Under the pieces are notes generated by a model. The model searched no databases. It was given only the letters and a program-made list of their open reading frames with translations, and was not told where the DNA came from. Position numbers and translations under genes: made by a program. Source: Dimorphilus gyrociliatus (Eukaryota; Annelida; Polychaeta; Dinophilidae). From it: a stretch of DNA of 64,000 nt. Positions 13,201 through 26,763 of this stretch are shown one piece after another (within the stretch, counting starts at the first letter, position 1; every line of letters starts with the position of its first letter). The DNA lies in assembly GCA_904063045.1 (NCBI GenBank), contig CAJFCJ010000004.1, positions 1,853,713 through 1,917,712 of the forward strand, read 5' to 3'.

Positions 13201-13443
13201 AATATTTATTTATCGGTTGAAATATAAATATATTAGTTATTTGGCTTATTTCAGTTCAAACGCGCTAAACGATTGAAAACAAGATGGCGGAATGACCTAA
13301 ATCAGTATGACACTATTTTAAACTACAAATACTATTTGCAAACTCACTTGTCTAGCTTTAGAGAGGGCGTCTGCAAAAGCAGTTTGGTGATCAAAATCTG
13401 GAGACTTTTCTGAGGGTGTACTCGTAACAGAGCTGAAATTCAT
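10255..13443 (-). CDS. FUBP1: FUBP/KHSRP-family four-KH-domain DNA/RNA-binding protein
   Basis: Eight exons: 13443-13348, 12718-12613, 12556-12383, 12327-12198, 11969-11426, 11257-11128, 10967-10461 and 10412-10255, giving 614 residues. The N-terminal helix (FADALSKARQ) is like FUBP1. Four KH domains follow with GXXG loops IGKGGE, IGKGGE, IGKSGE and IGKGGQ; domains 1 and 4 are split by introns inside or near the GXXG. The C-terminus is rich in Gln, Ala and Tyr, with repeated FUBP signatures DPNQQAAWAAYYSQYY and PDYSAAWADYYRQQG, the tyrosine motifs used for activation. The family binds single-stranded far-upstream DNA elements and AU-rich or intronic RNA. The last intron is only 48 bp and open in frame, so its retention would insert 16 residues. 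FUBP1 versus KHSRP cannot be separated; one ancestral copy is expected in invertebrates. Confidence 0.93.
10675..10710 (-). repeat. CAG/CAA polyglutamine tract within the FUBP-like gene
   Basis: Mixed CAG and CAA codons encode 12 consecutive glutamines. The mixed codons should limit slippage. A seven-alanine run lies nearby at about 10626-10646. Confidence 0.9.
12719..13347 (-). other. Long first intron of the FUBP-like gene
   Basis: At 629 bp this is by far the longest intron of the gene. It contains AAGATGGCGG at 13281-13290, a good YY1-like core, so promoter or enhancer function inside intron 1 is plausible. No hidden coding exon was seen. Confidence 0.5.
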
Positions 13444-13725
13444 GTCTAGTAACCGGCTAGGGTAGCCGACAACATGGTGAATGAATGAAAAAAGGTTGAA
13501 ATTCTTTTCGTATTAGTTGTAAATTTCTGACTTAAACGAAAAATGTATTAAATAAAATTTTTTTGAATTTATCGTTTGAAATTAAAAGTTACGCAGTAAT
13601 AAATTAAGTTGGATGGTTTTGGTTCCGCTTTTCGTCTGGTTCTTATTCAAATTGAACGTTTTTGACTCGCACTAATCTTTTAAGTTAACTTATATAAGTT
13701 AAATGTAAAGAATAATTTTTGAATC
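13444..13725. promoter_or_regulatory. Bidirectional promoter between FUBP-like gene and SART3
   Basis: Only 282 bp separate the two divergent start codons, so the genes very likely share a promoter region. Both products act on RNA, which makes co-expression reasonable. No TATA box is obvious. Confidence 0.5.
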
Positions 13726-16700
13726 ATGAATTCAAGTAGTGCAAATGATACAGTAAGCTTTCATTTATTAAATTTATATTATTATCGTAATTTTTTGTTA
13801 TTGAGCGATAATAAGAGTTTTGCGGTTTTAGAATATTGCAGTGAATTTGGAGACTGATGTTCTAGGCGGTAGAAGAGAGAAATCACAAGTTTGTTAAAAT
13901 TCATAATTTTATTTTTATATATTTTTTAATGGAATAAATTAAAAATGTAGAGTGCAGCGGAATACCATGTCGAAAAACTTCAACGCTTGGTAAATTATTT
14001 TGAATTCCTTAGAAAAATTGAATTTTGAACAAATAATACTGCAGGTTAACGAAAATAATCGGAATTATGATGCTGTCTCCGAACTCATGGAAATTTATCA
14101 ATCAAAAAATAGTCCGCTTTTACAGGAGTTTTTGCAGAATGTTTCTAAGAATTTTGCTCTAACAGAGGGTAAGAATTATTGAAGTATAATTTAAGTTATG
14201 TCTATAGTTTTATAAGTAGTATTTAAATACGCAAATTTGACTTCAATAGATGTCTGGTATGATCTACTGCAAAACGAAATGCAAATTTTGGACGATAATT
14301 ATGGTGATACTGAAAAAGTACTTAAAATAGATCAACTAATGAAGAGAGCAACTGATGATCATTGCGCCTGTGAGTAAATAATGTTTTTAAAAATATTGTT
14401 TTTTAATTAATAAAGAAAATACTTTACTTAAAGCGATAAAAATTTGGGCTTACTATTTAACTTTCTATTACAAATGGAAATTACCTACTGGTGATATTGA
14501 ATCAGTTCGAAATTTATACGAGAGAGCATATTACTGGTGTGGATCAGATGTTTGTTTTGGACATATTATTTGGAATATCTGTCATGACATTGAGAAACAA
14601 TATTTTTGCTATATTCAAGCTGTAAGTGAGATAAGAGACTTGAACTTTATATTTTCACAAAAAAATAATTCCTGAGTGAAATTCAATAATTGTGATTTTT
14701 AGAATGACGATATATCCGAAGATGAAAAAGAAAAACTTTATGGCAGTATAGCAGATGCTAAAGCCGATTTATACAGAAATCAATGCCAATGTCCAGTTTC
14801 TGGTAAACTTTTTTAATCAATTTTGCAAAAAAACAATTATTTACATTTGAGTAAAACACTATGTATTCTACTTTTCCAGGAGTCGACGTTGCCCTAGCTG
14901 CAACAAAGGAATTAGGAGAAGATTTAGTAGATCAAGAATTTGAGAGTTTTGCTGCGGAAGCGATAGCTGCTCACGAAAATCGTTTAACAATGCTGCCAGA
15001 TTTCGCCGAAAGAGCTGAAGACAAAGAGATTTTGGCTGAACTTCACAAAAAGTATATTCAATTTGAATTAGAGGGAGATGAAAAAATGTGGATCCTTAAT
15101 GCTTTTAATCGGGCCCTTTTGCAATGTCCGTATGAAAAGGAAATATGGACTGACTATTTGATATGGTATTCAGAAAATGTCGTTAATGATCTGGAACAAA
15201 TCCTCAGAGCCCTTCGCTTTTTACCTAAATCCTGCCGCTTATCAGCGTTCTACTTGCTAAAGTTAGAAGAATCAGAAACCTGCTCCGAGGATACATTGAT
15301 AAATTATTATGAAGAATATCTTTCTATGCCTTTTGACGACATCAGAGAATATGGAAATTTATGGATACAGTACATCAATTTTCATAGACGAATGCCTGAT
15401 CTTGACCTAGCATCGGGTAAATAAATTTTAATTTATCTATAATTATGTTTTAGTAAAAATAAATTTACATAACAGAAGAAAATGAACGAAAAGAGTACTT
15501 GAGAGACACCTTAGAAAGAGCTGTGATGGCTTTAAAAAAGAGTAAGAAATTTTACAATCTATTTTTGAATGTATAAATCAAAAAGAAATATGTATATTTA
15601 AATACACATATATGAAATTTCCAGATATGAGAAGTGCTGATCCAAAATTATCAATTTTAAGACAACAGGCTGATATAGAGGTATATATACTAAAATTCGT
15701 AGGAAACTTGCAATGTACAATTATATTTTATTCAAAGGCTCGCTTGTTAAATATGCCTCGAGCAAGAGAGATTTGGGGTGAAGTTATGAATTTAGGAGGA
15801 CATCAACCTACCCTTGCAGATTCTTATATTGAATATATAAAATTTGAATCAGCATGGGGAGACACCAAACATGTTCTGAAATTGGTTAAAAAAGCTATAT
15901 CGAAAACTCCTGCTAATATTTCAAAAATTCGTCTTTATGATGTAGCTTTAGAAATTTACAATACTCAAGGTTAAATTGCATACTAAACTCAAACAATATT
16001 TATTATGTTGGTCTCTTTATCACAAAAGGTTCTCTAAAAAATCTTTTGAGTGAAGTCTTCGAAATTGAAAAGGCAAGAAATGAGACACAAAAAGAAATAA
16101 ATGCTAACAGAGAAAAGACCAAAGTGACAAAGACGACAAAAGAGAAAACATCTCAAAAGGATAGAAAGAAACAACAAACTACGAAATCAGAAGAAACAGC
16201 AGATTCAACAAAAGCTCATGAGTTTAAGATGCCAGCTCCTTTTTCAGGTTTGTCGTATTTTCAGTAAGATGAATATTTTTCAGTATCTGTATAATTTATT
16301 CCAGAGGCAAAGGCTAAAAAGAAAACTTTTGTTAAGGAAACTACTGACGCAAGTGATGATACTGTAAGCTCTAAAAAACGAAAATTATCCGAAGAAGAAA
16401 GTGGAGATGAACCAACTCCTCCAAAGATTCAGAGAAGTAATTAATTTGCATTCTACACTATTTTGACCACAATAGCTTAATTCAACTTGTTTGAACAGTT
16501 AACCTAGAGGAAGATGTTTCTGATAAACTTACAGCCTTTGTAAGCAATTTGGAATATTCAGTAACAGAAGAACGTATTCAAGATATATTTGAAGCTGTCG
16601 GTAAAGTGAAACAAGTTCGTTTAGCAAAAACAAATAAAAACACAAGCCGAGGATTTGCATATGTCGATTTCGCAGATGAGGTTGTAACTTTTCGTTTATT

Positions 16701-17588
16701 AATCTTTGAATCTTTTAACTCATCTGAAAGATTTATCACATCAATTTTTTTCAGAAATCTTATGAAGCCGCATTATCTATTGATAGAACTCTTATAGATG
16801 GTCGACCAATGTACGTTTCCAAACTAAAGAAAAAAGGTGATGAAACCAAGGTTTTCAAGGTAATATAAATTTAACATAATAGGCAATAATACAAGTTAAC
16901 CCGCAACTATATTTTTAAACTAGTTTTCAACAAATATGGAGAAAAATAAACTTTTTGTGAGAAATATACCGCTGGATGTACCGGAGAATGAGTTGCAAAA
17001 CTTGTTTGAAAAGGTAAACATTTAATTTCTTTAATTCCGTCTCAAATTGAATATTTAAAATTTTTTTATAATATTCTACAGCATGGTAAAATAAAGAGCG
17101 TTCGACTTGTAACATATAGAAACGGAAAGTCTAAAGGTTTGATATTATTAATATATTTAAACAACGTACGAAACCTTAAGGCTACTGACTTTATATATTT
17201 TTTTATAAATAGGAATTGCTTACATTGAATTTGAGAAAGATTCCGAAGCTACTGATGCTGTAATGAAACTAGACAATTTCGAGTTTAAGGGTCAAACTTT
17301 AAGTGTAGCAATCAGTAATCCACCACCCAGAAATCAACCAGTAAAGAAAACTTTAAGTCTTGGAAGCGGTAAAAAAGAAACTAATAAGTAAGTGTTGTCT
17401 CTAAAATTGATTAATTAATTGTACTAATATAAGCCTTGTTTACCTTCAATAGTAGAGGTAAGGCTCATACTCAGTTATCGTTCCTACCAACCTCTTTGAG
17501 GAAGAAGCAAGACGTAGAAAAAGTTTCAACAGATTCAAGCAAGCCTATGACCAATGACGAGTTCAGAAATTTCCTAACAAAAAAATAG
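13726..17588 (+). CDS. SART3: SART3/Prp24-type U6 snRNP recycling factor
   Basis: Nineteen exons were resolved: 13726-13752, 13832-13888, 13951-13989, 14045-14168, 14250-14369, 14434-14621, 14703-14802, 14880-15416, 15476-15541, 15625-15680, 15738-15969, 16029-16247, 16305-16436, 16499-16680, 16755-16859, 16924-17013, 17082-17136, 17213-17387 and 17453-17588. They give 879 residues, against about 960 in human. The N-terminal two thirds are helical HAT repeats (W-x-x-Y/aromatic patterns such as VWYDLLQ and EIWGEVMN). A Lys-rich linker with KKRKLSEEE is a likely nuclear signal. Two RRMs follow, the first with RNP1 SRGFAYVDF and the second with LFVRNIP and GIAYIEF. The extreme C-terminus, MTNDEFRNFLTKK, matches the LSm-binding tail of SART3. 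The protein re-anneals U4 and U6 snRNA after splicing. Identification is firm; the first three small exons are slightly less certain. Confidence 0.92.
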
Positions 17589-17985
17589 ATTCCGTTTAAG
17601 GTTTCACAAAAATAATTTTATTTTTTTATTATTATTAATACACATACCTTAATTGCGAAATCGTAATGAGCCATGTTGTAAACTTTAAATTATAATATCA
17701 TACTGCTATCTTATCTTACTGAGGAACAGTTTAACGCTTGGTAGATATTCAAACTTACCAGTTTCTAGCCAAAATTTTTTACGTCACTTCATTTCTATTC
17801 ATGATTTGGGACTCCTCCCCCACCTTTTGAAAATACAAGCCGCAGCCATTTAGGTCTGATCAACAAAAGGAACTAGAAATTCTGGTTTCGGCCATTTTTT
17901 GATGAGTTTCACCATATTGTACATTTGAAATGTGTTAGTAGATGGTAAAAGATACATTAAATAGAGTTAAATTCATCAAGAAGAT
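17589..17985. other. Intergenic, SART3 to convertase gene
   Basis: 397 bp between two same-strand genes. It should contain the SART3 3' UTR and the promoter of the convertase gene. No coding segment or clear site was seen. Confidence 0.45.
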
Positions 17986-20361
17986 ATGTATTTATTCAAG
18001 TTTACTTTCTGTTGGATATTGTTACTGAGTTTTCAACCAATTATATTTTGCAATGAAGACGTATTTACAAATGATTTTGCTGTTCAAGTAGAAGGAGATA
18101 GTGACGATGTAGCCAATTTAGTGGCGATGTCGCATGGCTGTCAAATTGTTAAACGTATAAAATCTGTAAATCTCTTTCATTTTAAACATCCTAAGCTAAA
18201 AAAACGATCCAAGAGAAGCGCTGAACATATATTGAATATTTTAAAATCAGACCCAAATGTTATTCACGTTGAGCAACAAAGACTTTTAAAGAGAGTAAAA
18301 CGGTTGGATGATTTAGATTCACTATTTGATGATCTACAAGATGACTCCTCCATGTTTAATGATCCAATTTGGCCAAAGCAATGGCACTTGTATAATGATG
18401 GACAAACAGATGGACCTCCTAGAATGGATATAAACGTGGAACCCGTATGGCACGCAAATATCAAAGGCGACGGTTAGTCACTATTTATATATATATATAT
18501 ATAAATAGTATGATAAATCTGAATACTTTTTTCCTTGTTATCTTTGAACAGGTGTGATAGTAAGCGTGATAGACGATGGAGTAGATTATACACATCCGGA
18601 TTTAAAAGATGCGTATAATTCAACACTTAGCTTCGACATAAACGGAAATGACAAAGATCCGTTTCCAAATGATACTCTTGATTCAAATGGGTAAGTTTTA
18701 TTAAAATATCTTTATTCAATTAGTTTTTTAGAAACATTGTTATGTTGTATTGTGTCGGCTTATTGGTATTATAAATAGGATGAATTCGAAAAACATACTC
18801 TTTGCCATAGTAATATATTAAAGATAGACATTTTTTCTTTGTCTTTGTTGAGAATTAATCAAACGTGTATTATTTTTTATATAGCCATGGAACCAAATGT
18901 GCCGGAGTTATTGCCTCAAAGCCAAATGATAGAGTGTGCGGGGTTGGTATTGCTCATAAAGCACAATTTGCTGCTATAAGAGCCTTGGATGGTCCAATTA
19001 CTGATTTAACTGAGTCAGAAGCGTTGGCTTATAATCTTCCTTTAGTTGATATTGTCACGGCTTCGTGGGGTCCGCCAGATTCAGGCAAAAGTTTCGAAGG
19101 ACCTCATCATTTTACTGCAAAAGTTATGAAAGAAGGAGCTGAGAGAGGAAGGAATGGCTCAGGAGTAATTTTTATCTGGGCTGCAGGCAATGGAAATTTC
19201 AGAGGGGATTTTTGCTCTTTCGATGGATACGTTAACAGCCTTTATACTATACCAATTGGTAGTCTAACTCATACTGGAGAGAAATCTTACTATTCCGAAA
19301 GCTGTACAGCTAATTTTGCAGCTACTTTTACCGGAGGGTTCAGTTATCTCTCAAGCAATATTTTGAACATAAATTTACCCAATAGGATAGTAACTACTTC
19401 TCTTCATCATAAATGCACTGAGAGCTTCCAAGGAACTTCTGCATCTGCACCTGTTGCCACCGGTTGCGCAGCTCTCATAATACAAGCAAACCCTTTCTTA
19501 ACTTGGCGAGATGTTCAACATATCATAGCCTTAACAGCAAGAGTAAGTAGCATAGAGGATCGAGATGATTGGACAATTAATGGAGCAGGATATCATGTAA
19601 GTCCAAATTATGGCTTTGGTGCTTTAGATTGTTCATCCGCTGTAGGTTTTGCTCAATTATGGGAAAATGTTGGAGAGCAGCAAAAATGCGTAATCGACCA
19701 CTCAGGCGACAATGTTATAATAGAAAATGAAGATAATAGGATATTTACATTCGATACCAACAATTGTAAAAATGTTTCCCATCTAGAACATGTTGTAGTT
19801 CAAGTAAATATGACTGTACAAAATAGGGGCGGAATAAAAATGACGTTAATTTCTCCTGCTGGTACTATATCAGTAATTATGCCTCATAGACAGAAAGATA
19901 CCGCAAACAAAACTAATGTATTTGGTTTTCTAACTGTAATGACTTGGGGCGAAAATCCGGAGGGCAACTGGACCTTGAAAGTCACCGCAAAAGATGCCAA
20001 AGTTACATTTAATAATTTAAGTTTAGTCCTATATGGAACTAATGACACAGAGAGAAAACCAAATATAAATTCGTTCACTCCAAATAGAGAAAAACTTTTA
20101 AAGATAATGGAAGAAGAAGATCAAAGAACTAAAAATATTATACCAATGAAAAAAACAGATTTGTATGAAACTTTAAAAACTGCAGATAGTATGAAATTGA
20201 AATTAAATCCAAGAGAATTAAGAGGAGTAGTAAATCAGTTAAATTATGATAAAAGAAATCAAGGAACAAATTGGGCAAAAGAGTTTAGAAAAAGAAGCCA
20301 AGCGGATCTTGATCTTAGGGATTTATCAGATTTATTGAATATGATTGATAAAAGATATTAA
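17986..20361 (+). CDS. PCSK1: Proprotein convertase, kexin/furin family (PC1/3-like)
   Basis: Three exons, 17986-18472, 18552-18690 and 18885-20361, give 700 residues. A signal peptide (about 1-22) precedes a prodomain that ends at the dibasic RVKR, the expected autocleavage site. The subtilisin-like domain carries the triad: D170 in VIDDGVD, H210 in NGHGTKC, S394 in GTSASAP. The oxyanion residue is Asn311 (AAGNGN), as in furin and PC1/3, not the Asp that marks PC2. A P domain follows, with [10 protein letters not shown]. The tail ends in a charged helix, [13 protein letters not shown], like the C-terminal sorting helix of PC1/3. Enzymes of this type cleave prohormones at paired basic residues in the secretory pathway. 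The P-domain RRGDL motif is replaced by NRGGI, and the catalytic domain is divergent, so the exact paralogue is uncertain. Confidence 0.88.
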
Positions 20362-20905
20362 GTTTGTATACATGTTTTTATTGTCATTTAAAAAAAAAGA
20401 AATTTTATTGTCTGTTTTTAACATATTTTTTTAATTAAAACCTTATAGGCCTATACTCATGAATTTTATCAAATTAAATGCAATTAAAATGGGAAGGATG
20501 TACTGCTAAATAAAAATTTGTCTTGTTTTTTTTTTTATGCTCGAATGATTTTAACAGAAGAGTTTGTTGCGTTCAATATTAAATTTAAATCATATGAATT
20601 TTCATAGGCCTTTATATAACAATAGCTCTTTTGGAGGCTAGATAATATTTTCATTATGACTGATACTTTTTTTATGTTAAAATATAAAAAAACAACATCA
20701 GTTACTCTTTGTTTTTACTTAATAGCAACAAATCTTTGTAGAACTTTTCCATCCTTCATAATTATTGGTATTATCTTTCTTATAGGCTTTCTAATGAAAA
20801 TTGGATGATTTTTATCGTTATTATCTATTTTTGTCTATCATTTATAAGTCATTTTCATTTTATGAAAATCAGTTTCTTTTATTAAATCAGTCAGCAATGT
20901 AAGTT
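20362..20905. other. Convergent intergenic region
   Basis: 3' flanks of the convertase (+) and the first VPS4-like gene (-). AT-rich, no coding signal seen. Confidence 0.45.
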
Positions 20906-22614
20906 TTAACTATAGTCGTCCTTAAACTTCTCCATTTTTTTCAGATAATCGACGTCTGCTATTGGTTTTAGTTTGTTTAGAATTTTTAGCATATCACTCA
21001 AAGTTACTGCAGGTACTAATAATTCATTTTCTGAAATTTGCATAAAGGACATTTCTATGGCTTCTGGAACTTCAGGACTGCATGGAGTCAACAGATCTAC
21101 AATCTGCTCTTTGTTAGTAGGTGATGGTCCACTTACTGTTCTAAAATGTGTTGCATCTCGTACTTTATAAACTGGTTGTAAGCAAGCTTCACGTGTAATT
21201 TGATGTATCTCAGCTGCAGAAAATCCTTCAGTCTTTTCTCCTAAAGTTTTAAAATCGTCTTCATGTAACTCATTAACAGAATTCTCCATGTATAATTTAA
21301 ACAAAGTAGTACGAGCATCTTCCTCTGGTAATTGAATATGTATACGCTTTGTAAAATATTTGAGGACACGATAATCTAAAGTCCACGGAGTGTTTGTCGA
21401 TCCTATAACCCATACTCCATCACTTTCATGCCAATGTATACTTATTTGACATAGAATTTCAGTTTTTAACTTTCTTGCATGCTCATTATTGTCTTCATTG
21501 GAAAATAGGAAATCAATAGCTTCTAACAATATTATACTAGGTTTCCTTGCACTAGCCATTCTAAAGGTGTCTTTGATCACTTTTAAACCCTCTCCGTGCC
21601 ATTTACATATCTGAATATATATTACAAATATTCCAATTAAAATTACAAAAATACAATAATTTTATAAAATTACCAGATCAGCAGACGATATTGAAAAGAA
21701 ATTAGAACTATTTGCTTCAGTTGCAACAGCTTTCGCTAAGTATGACTTTCCAGTTCCAGGTGGTCCAAATAATAAAGTGCATTTCCCAGGTAGTTTTGTA
21801 CCAGTAAATAAATTTGGGAACTTTATAGGCAGAAGAACACTTTCTTTCAGAGCTTGTTTGGCTGCTTCTAAACCAATAACTTTATCCCATGGTACATTAC
21901 AACTTTCAAAAACAATTTCTTTTTGAAGTTGTGGATTGATTTCTCTCTTATCCGATTCTTTCTTATTGTCGTTGCTTATTAGATGATGTTATAATAAGAA
22001 AAAGAGTTGAAATTATAAAAGAACTATTACCTTTGATTATCCTTTTCATTTTTAATCAAATCGGCTTTCAGTTTCTCAGCTCTGTTGAGATATTGTAAAA
22101 CTTTTGCTCTAACCTGACTTTTGACTGCTTGATTTGTTAGTTCGTCTTGAAAAATTTGTATATTTTTTTAATTATTATAATGATTTTATATATAAAGAAA
22201 TATTAAGAAAATCTTACATTTTAAAGCATTTAAAAAACATTGAAGTCCATTTTTATATAATTTGAAAGCTTCCTCAAAGTTTTCTGCATAATCTTCTTCA
22301 ATTGCTTGTTTTAAATAAGTAATTCCTTTCTGAAAATGATGAATATTTGTTATTTTACATCTTTTTATAAGATTAAATGATTTACTTTGAGGGAGGGTGT
22401 CACCAAACCGGTTTCCTTCTAAAAAATATATACATTTATTTGTTTAAGCGTTCTAACAATTTTAATATACAAAGAGATTTACCTCTACAAAAGGTATTAT
22501 GGCAGCTTCATCCTGATGGTTTCATAAATTTTATACTCTCTATATCTTATACAAATGGATACTCACTCCGATAGAAGGTTCTTCTACAGTTAGTTCTTCA
22601 TTGGAGCCCGTCAT
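20906..22614 (-). CDS. Degenerate VPS4-like AAA protein with MIT domain (copy A)
   Basis: Exons on the minus strand: 22614-22567, 22512-22483, 22329-22218, 22145-22031, 21974-21674 and 21610-20906, giving 436 residues. The architecture is that of VPS4: an N-terminal MIT helix bundle ([16 protein letters not shown]...), a linker, an AAA domain and a VPS4 C-terminal helix. Walker A is intact (GPPGTGKS). Walker B is altered: the canonical FIDEVD reads LLEAID, so the catalytic Glu is Ala. The two arginine fingers of IRRRFEKR are lost (VLKYFTKR). The pore loop keeps KW (CKWHGEG). It probably binds ATP but should hydrolyse it poorly, like engineered dominant-negative VPS4. The reading frame is intact throughout, so it is not an obvious pseudogene. 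A further 33-bp in-frame candidate exon (22418-22386) may be included. It lies in tandem with two related genes. Confidence 0.85.
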
Positions 22615-22902
22615 ATTTTAAAATGTTGCCTACTATTTCTATGGGATTTACTGCGAGTCTTTCATGTTGTAATAAGGATTCTCCCTATTAGTCACTTACA
22701 CGAGAAGAGTGAGATTTACTCATAAATCAAATATCTAGGGTTGGTTCGATTGTGAAAATATTAATTATTAATCTTATCAAAAATCAGATATTATTACGAA
22801 ATAACCTTAAACACCATAAAATATATGATTCTTTACATTATTAAAGTATTGTTTTCTCAGTTATCATTCAAACAAAAAAGTAGTTCAAACAAAACTATAA
22901 CG

Positions 22903-24123
22903 TTAAGTATTGGCATAACGATTGACAAATTCTTCAATTCTCTCTACTTCTTCACTTGAAATTGTTGGTTTGTATTTTTTGAATATTTTTAACACAACTT
23001 CCATCGAAATTTCAATTGTTGAGAATTTCCCTTCCGGAACATCTTCAAAAGTCATTTCTACTGCATCGCAGTCGTCTGATTCGCAAGGTAGCCAAAGATC
23101 AGTGTCTATAATTTCCTTGTTCTCTGGTGAAGGTCCAGTAACTTTTTTAAAGTGAGTAGCATTTCTCAAAATGTTAATGAAATCAAAGGAAACTTCCCGA
23201 ACAAAGCATGTTAAATCACTAGCGGAAAATCGTTCGGTTAATAAACCCAGCTTTGCAAAATCTTCTGCCTTTAGATTACTACGTAAATCTTTCATATTAT
23301 TTTTAATAATTAATGTTCTAGAATCTCTATCTTGAAGAGGAAGATAGACGATTTTTGCAAATTTCCTCCGAACAATAGAACATAATTTCCACGGAGCACC
23401 ACAAGCTCCCACTATAGAAAGTCCATTGTTATTATCAAAAGCGACACCATTTATTTGAACTAATAATTCTGTTACTATTCTATAAACTCTGGAACTTTCC
23501 TCAACCACTTCGTTAGTGAGAAATTCCAAATCATCTAAGAAAACTATGCATGGCTTAGTCTCTCTTGCAAAGTTGAAAAACCTCTTAACTAACTCTCCTC
23601 CGTCGGAAGCTTGTCCTGTCATCTGAGTTGTAAAATAATTAAGCATTATTACAATCGTTTATAACATTGCTATGGTAATCATTTGCTGTACTATGATTCA
23701 TCATTACATGATTGAAATGTATACTTACAAAATCTGCAGGATGAATATGAAATAGAGATATATTTTCTGCAATGCTAGCGATAGATTTAATCAGATACGT
23801 CTTTCCAACTCCATTTACACCGCAAACAAGCGTCTTTTTAATTGGTGTTGGAAATAATTTTGGAAATTTCAAAGGAAATATTGTGCATTCAAGCAATTGC
23901 TTCTTTATTTCAGGAGGACATATTACATCATCAAAGTGAACGGTACTTTTAACAGGTTCAATGAAATATTTCACACTTTTATCTAGGTCATCCTCCGTTT
24001 TGGTCTCTTTTATTTCTCGATCATTATTATCCTGTAATAATTAATTGTTATATAATTTATAAGTACAACTGCTATCTAGAAACGCTTAGATACCTGTAAA
24101 TGATAATTAGATATATTTTCCAT
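22903..24123 (-). CDS. Short VPS4-like AAA protein lacking MIT domain (copy B)
   Basis: Three exons, 24123-24094, 24031-23729 and 23622-22903, give 350 residues. The MIT domain that binds ESCRT-III tails is absent; a 10-residue first exon leads straight into a short acidic linker and the AAA domain. Walker A is changed to GVNGVGKT but keeps GKT. Walker B reads FLDDLE, so the catalytic Glu is Asp. The sensor-1 segment GATNIPW is GACGAPW, losing its Asn. Pore loop 1 (SKWLGES in canonical VPS4) reads TGQASDG, losing the Trp that grips substrate. The paired arginines (VRRKF) remain. The VPS4-type C-terminus is recognisable (RIEEFVNRY). It is the most diverged of the three copies and probably does not thread ESCRT-III. 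The frame is open across all exons. Confidence 0.82.
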
Positions 24124-25195
24124 CTTATTGTGTGCATATAAAGCCAGATTAGTTATGTTTCCATTTCAGATTAGTGTAGCATGGTCGCTGAGGAATATAA
24201 TTTCGCAAGACAAATCAGTTATACATGAGTCATGATCATGTGATGTCAACAAAATCTATTTACTGGCAAAAACCATTCAAGAAAGGGTTTATTTTTAAAA
24301 GTTTAGATTGTAGATAAAAGCAAAAAAATAACATAATTTCATTAACTAATACTAATATTCTAATTTATTAATTTTTCAAGATAAATAGAAGCTCTTATTA
24401 CTTTCAACTTTGTTTACTTATTCTTTATATAAATTAAAATTTTTACTATTTATTGTTAGTTAGAGTGTAATAACTAGTTAGTTAATGAAGTATATCTTAT
24501 GCCATTTTTGTGGTCGTACCCTTATTTACTTTTAAATTTTAAATGATTTACAATTCATACTCAAGTATGATTTATATGCTCTCTCATTTTCCCCCATTTC
24601 GTATGAAAAATTATAGTGAGGATTTATCAAAAGAGTAGAAAATGAATCATAGTCACATGAATAGTGAATAAATTACGCACGAAATTCCGGTTCAAAATGA
24701 CAAAATGAGAAGAGATAAGATAGTAACTCTTCAATGACTAATACTTGAATTAGTAATTAAAATATAATGGGAATAGGTATTCGCCTATTTAAAAGTAATT
24801 AAATTATAAAACAAACAAGGAAATAGCAATTAACTATGAAGTTAATTAGTTGGAAACCAATTGTTTATTATTTTCAATCTGTAATAAATATAACTTAATT
24901 TTAGAAAACTATAAAAACAGAAGAATAAATTTCGTATCAATTAAAGCTTTACATATATACTGTCTATATTTATATAAATTTATATATATATTTATATACT
25001 TACGATGTAATTGAACTAAAGTATGAACAAGTTTTATTTTCCTTACTTCAACTTCATACGGAAATGAAGCAGCTACTCTTTACATACAATTTAAAAAATA
25101 TTGAATAAATCATTCATGGTTAAAACGAAATAAAATATATAATTTTTATGTTTTATTTTTGAGAGTAAATATTAAGCAGTTTGTTTCCGCTGATT
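24124..25195. other. Intergenic DNA between VPS4-like copies
   Basis: About 1.07 kb of very AT-rich DNA. It should hold the copy B promoter and the copy C 3' UTR. I looked for a further relic VPS4 copy and saw none. Confidence 0.45.

Positions 25196-26763
<1,568 letters not shown>

Noticed and set aside
14000-14182. Open frame suggesting SART3 starts at 14000 with a TTG
   Set aside because: The 5' part (13990-14044) is a 55-bp intron; splicing 13989 to 14045 restores the conserved VEKLQRL-VNENN helix and links to an ATG at 13726.
22903-24123. VPS4 copy B as a pseudogene
   Set aside because: All three exons are open, splice sites are consensus and the total is a whole number of codons; degeneration is confined to catalytic motifs.
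24124-25195. Search for a fourth VPS4-like copy in the spacer
   Set aside because: No Walker, MIT or C-terminal helix pattern in any frame.
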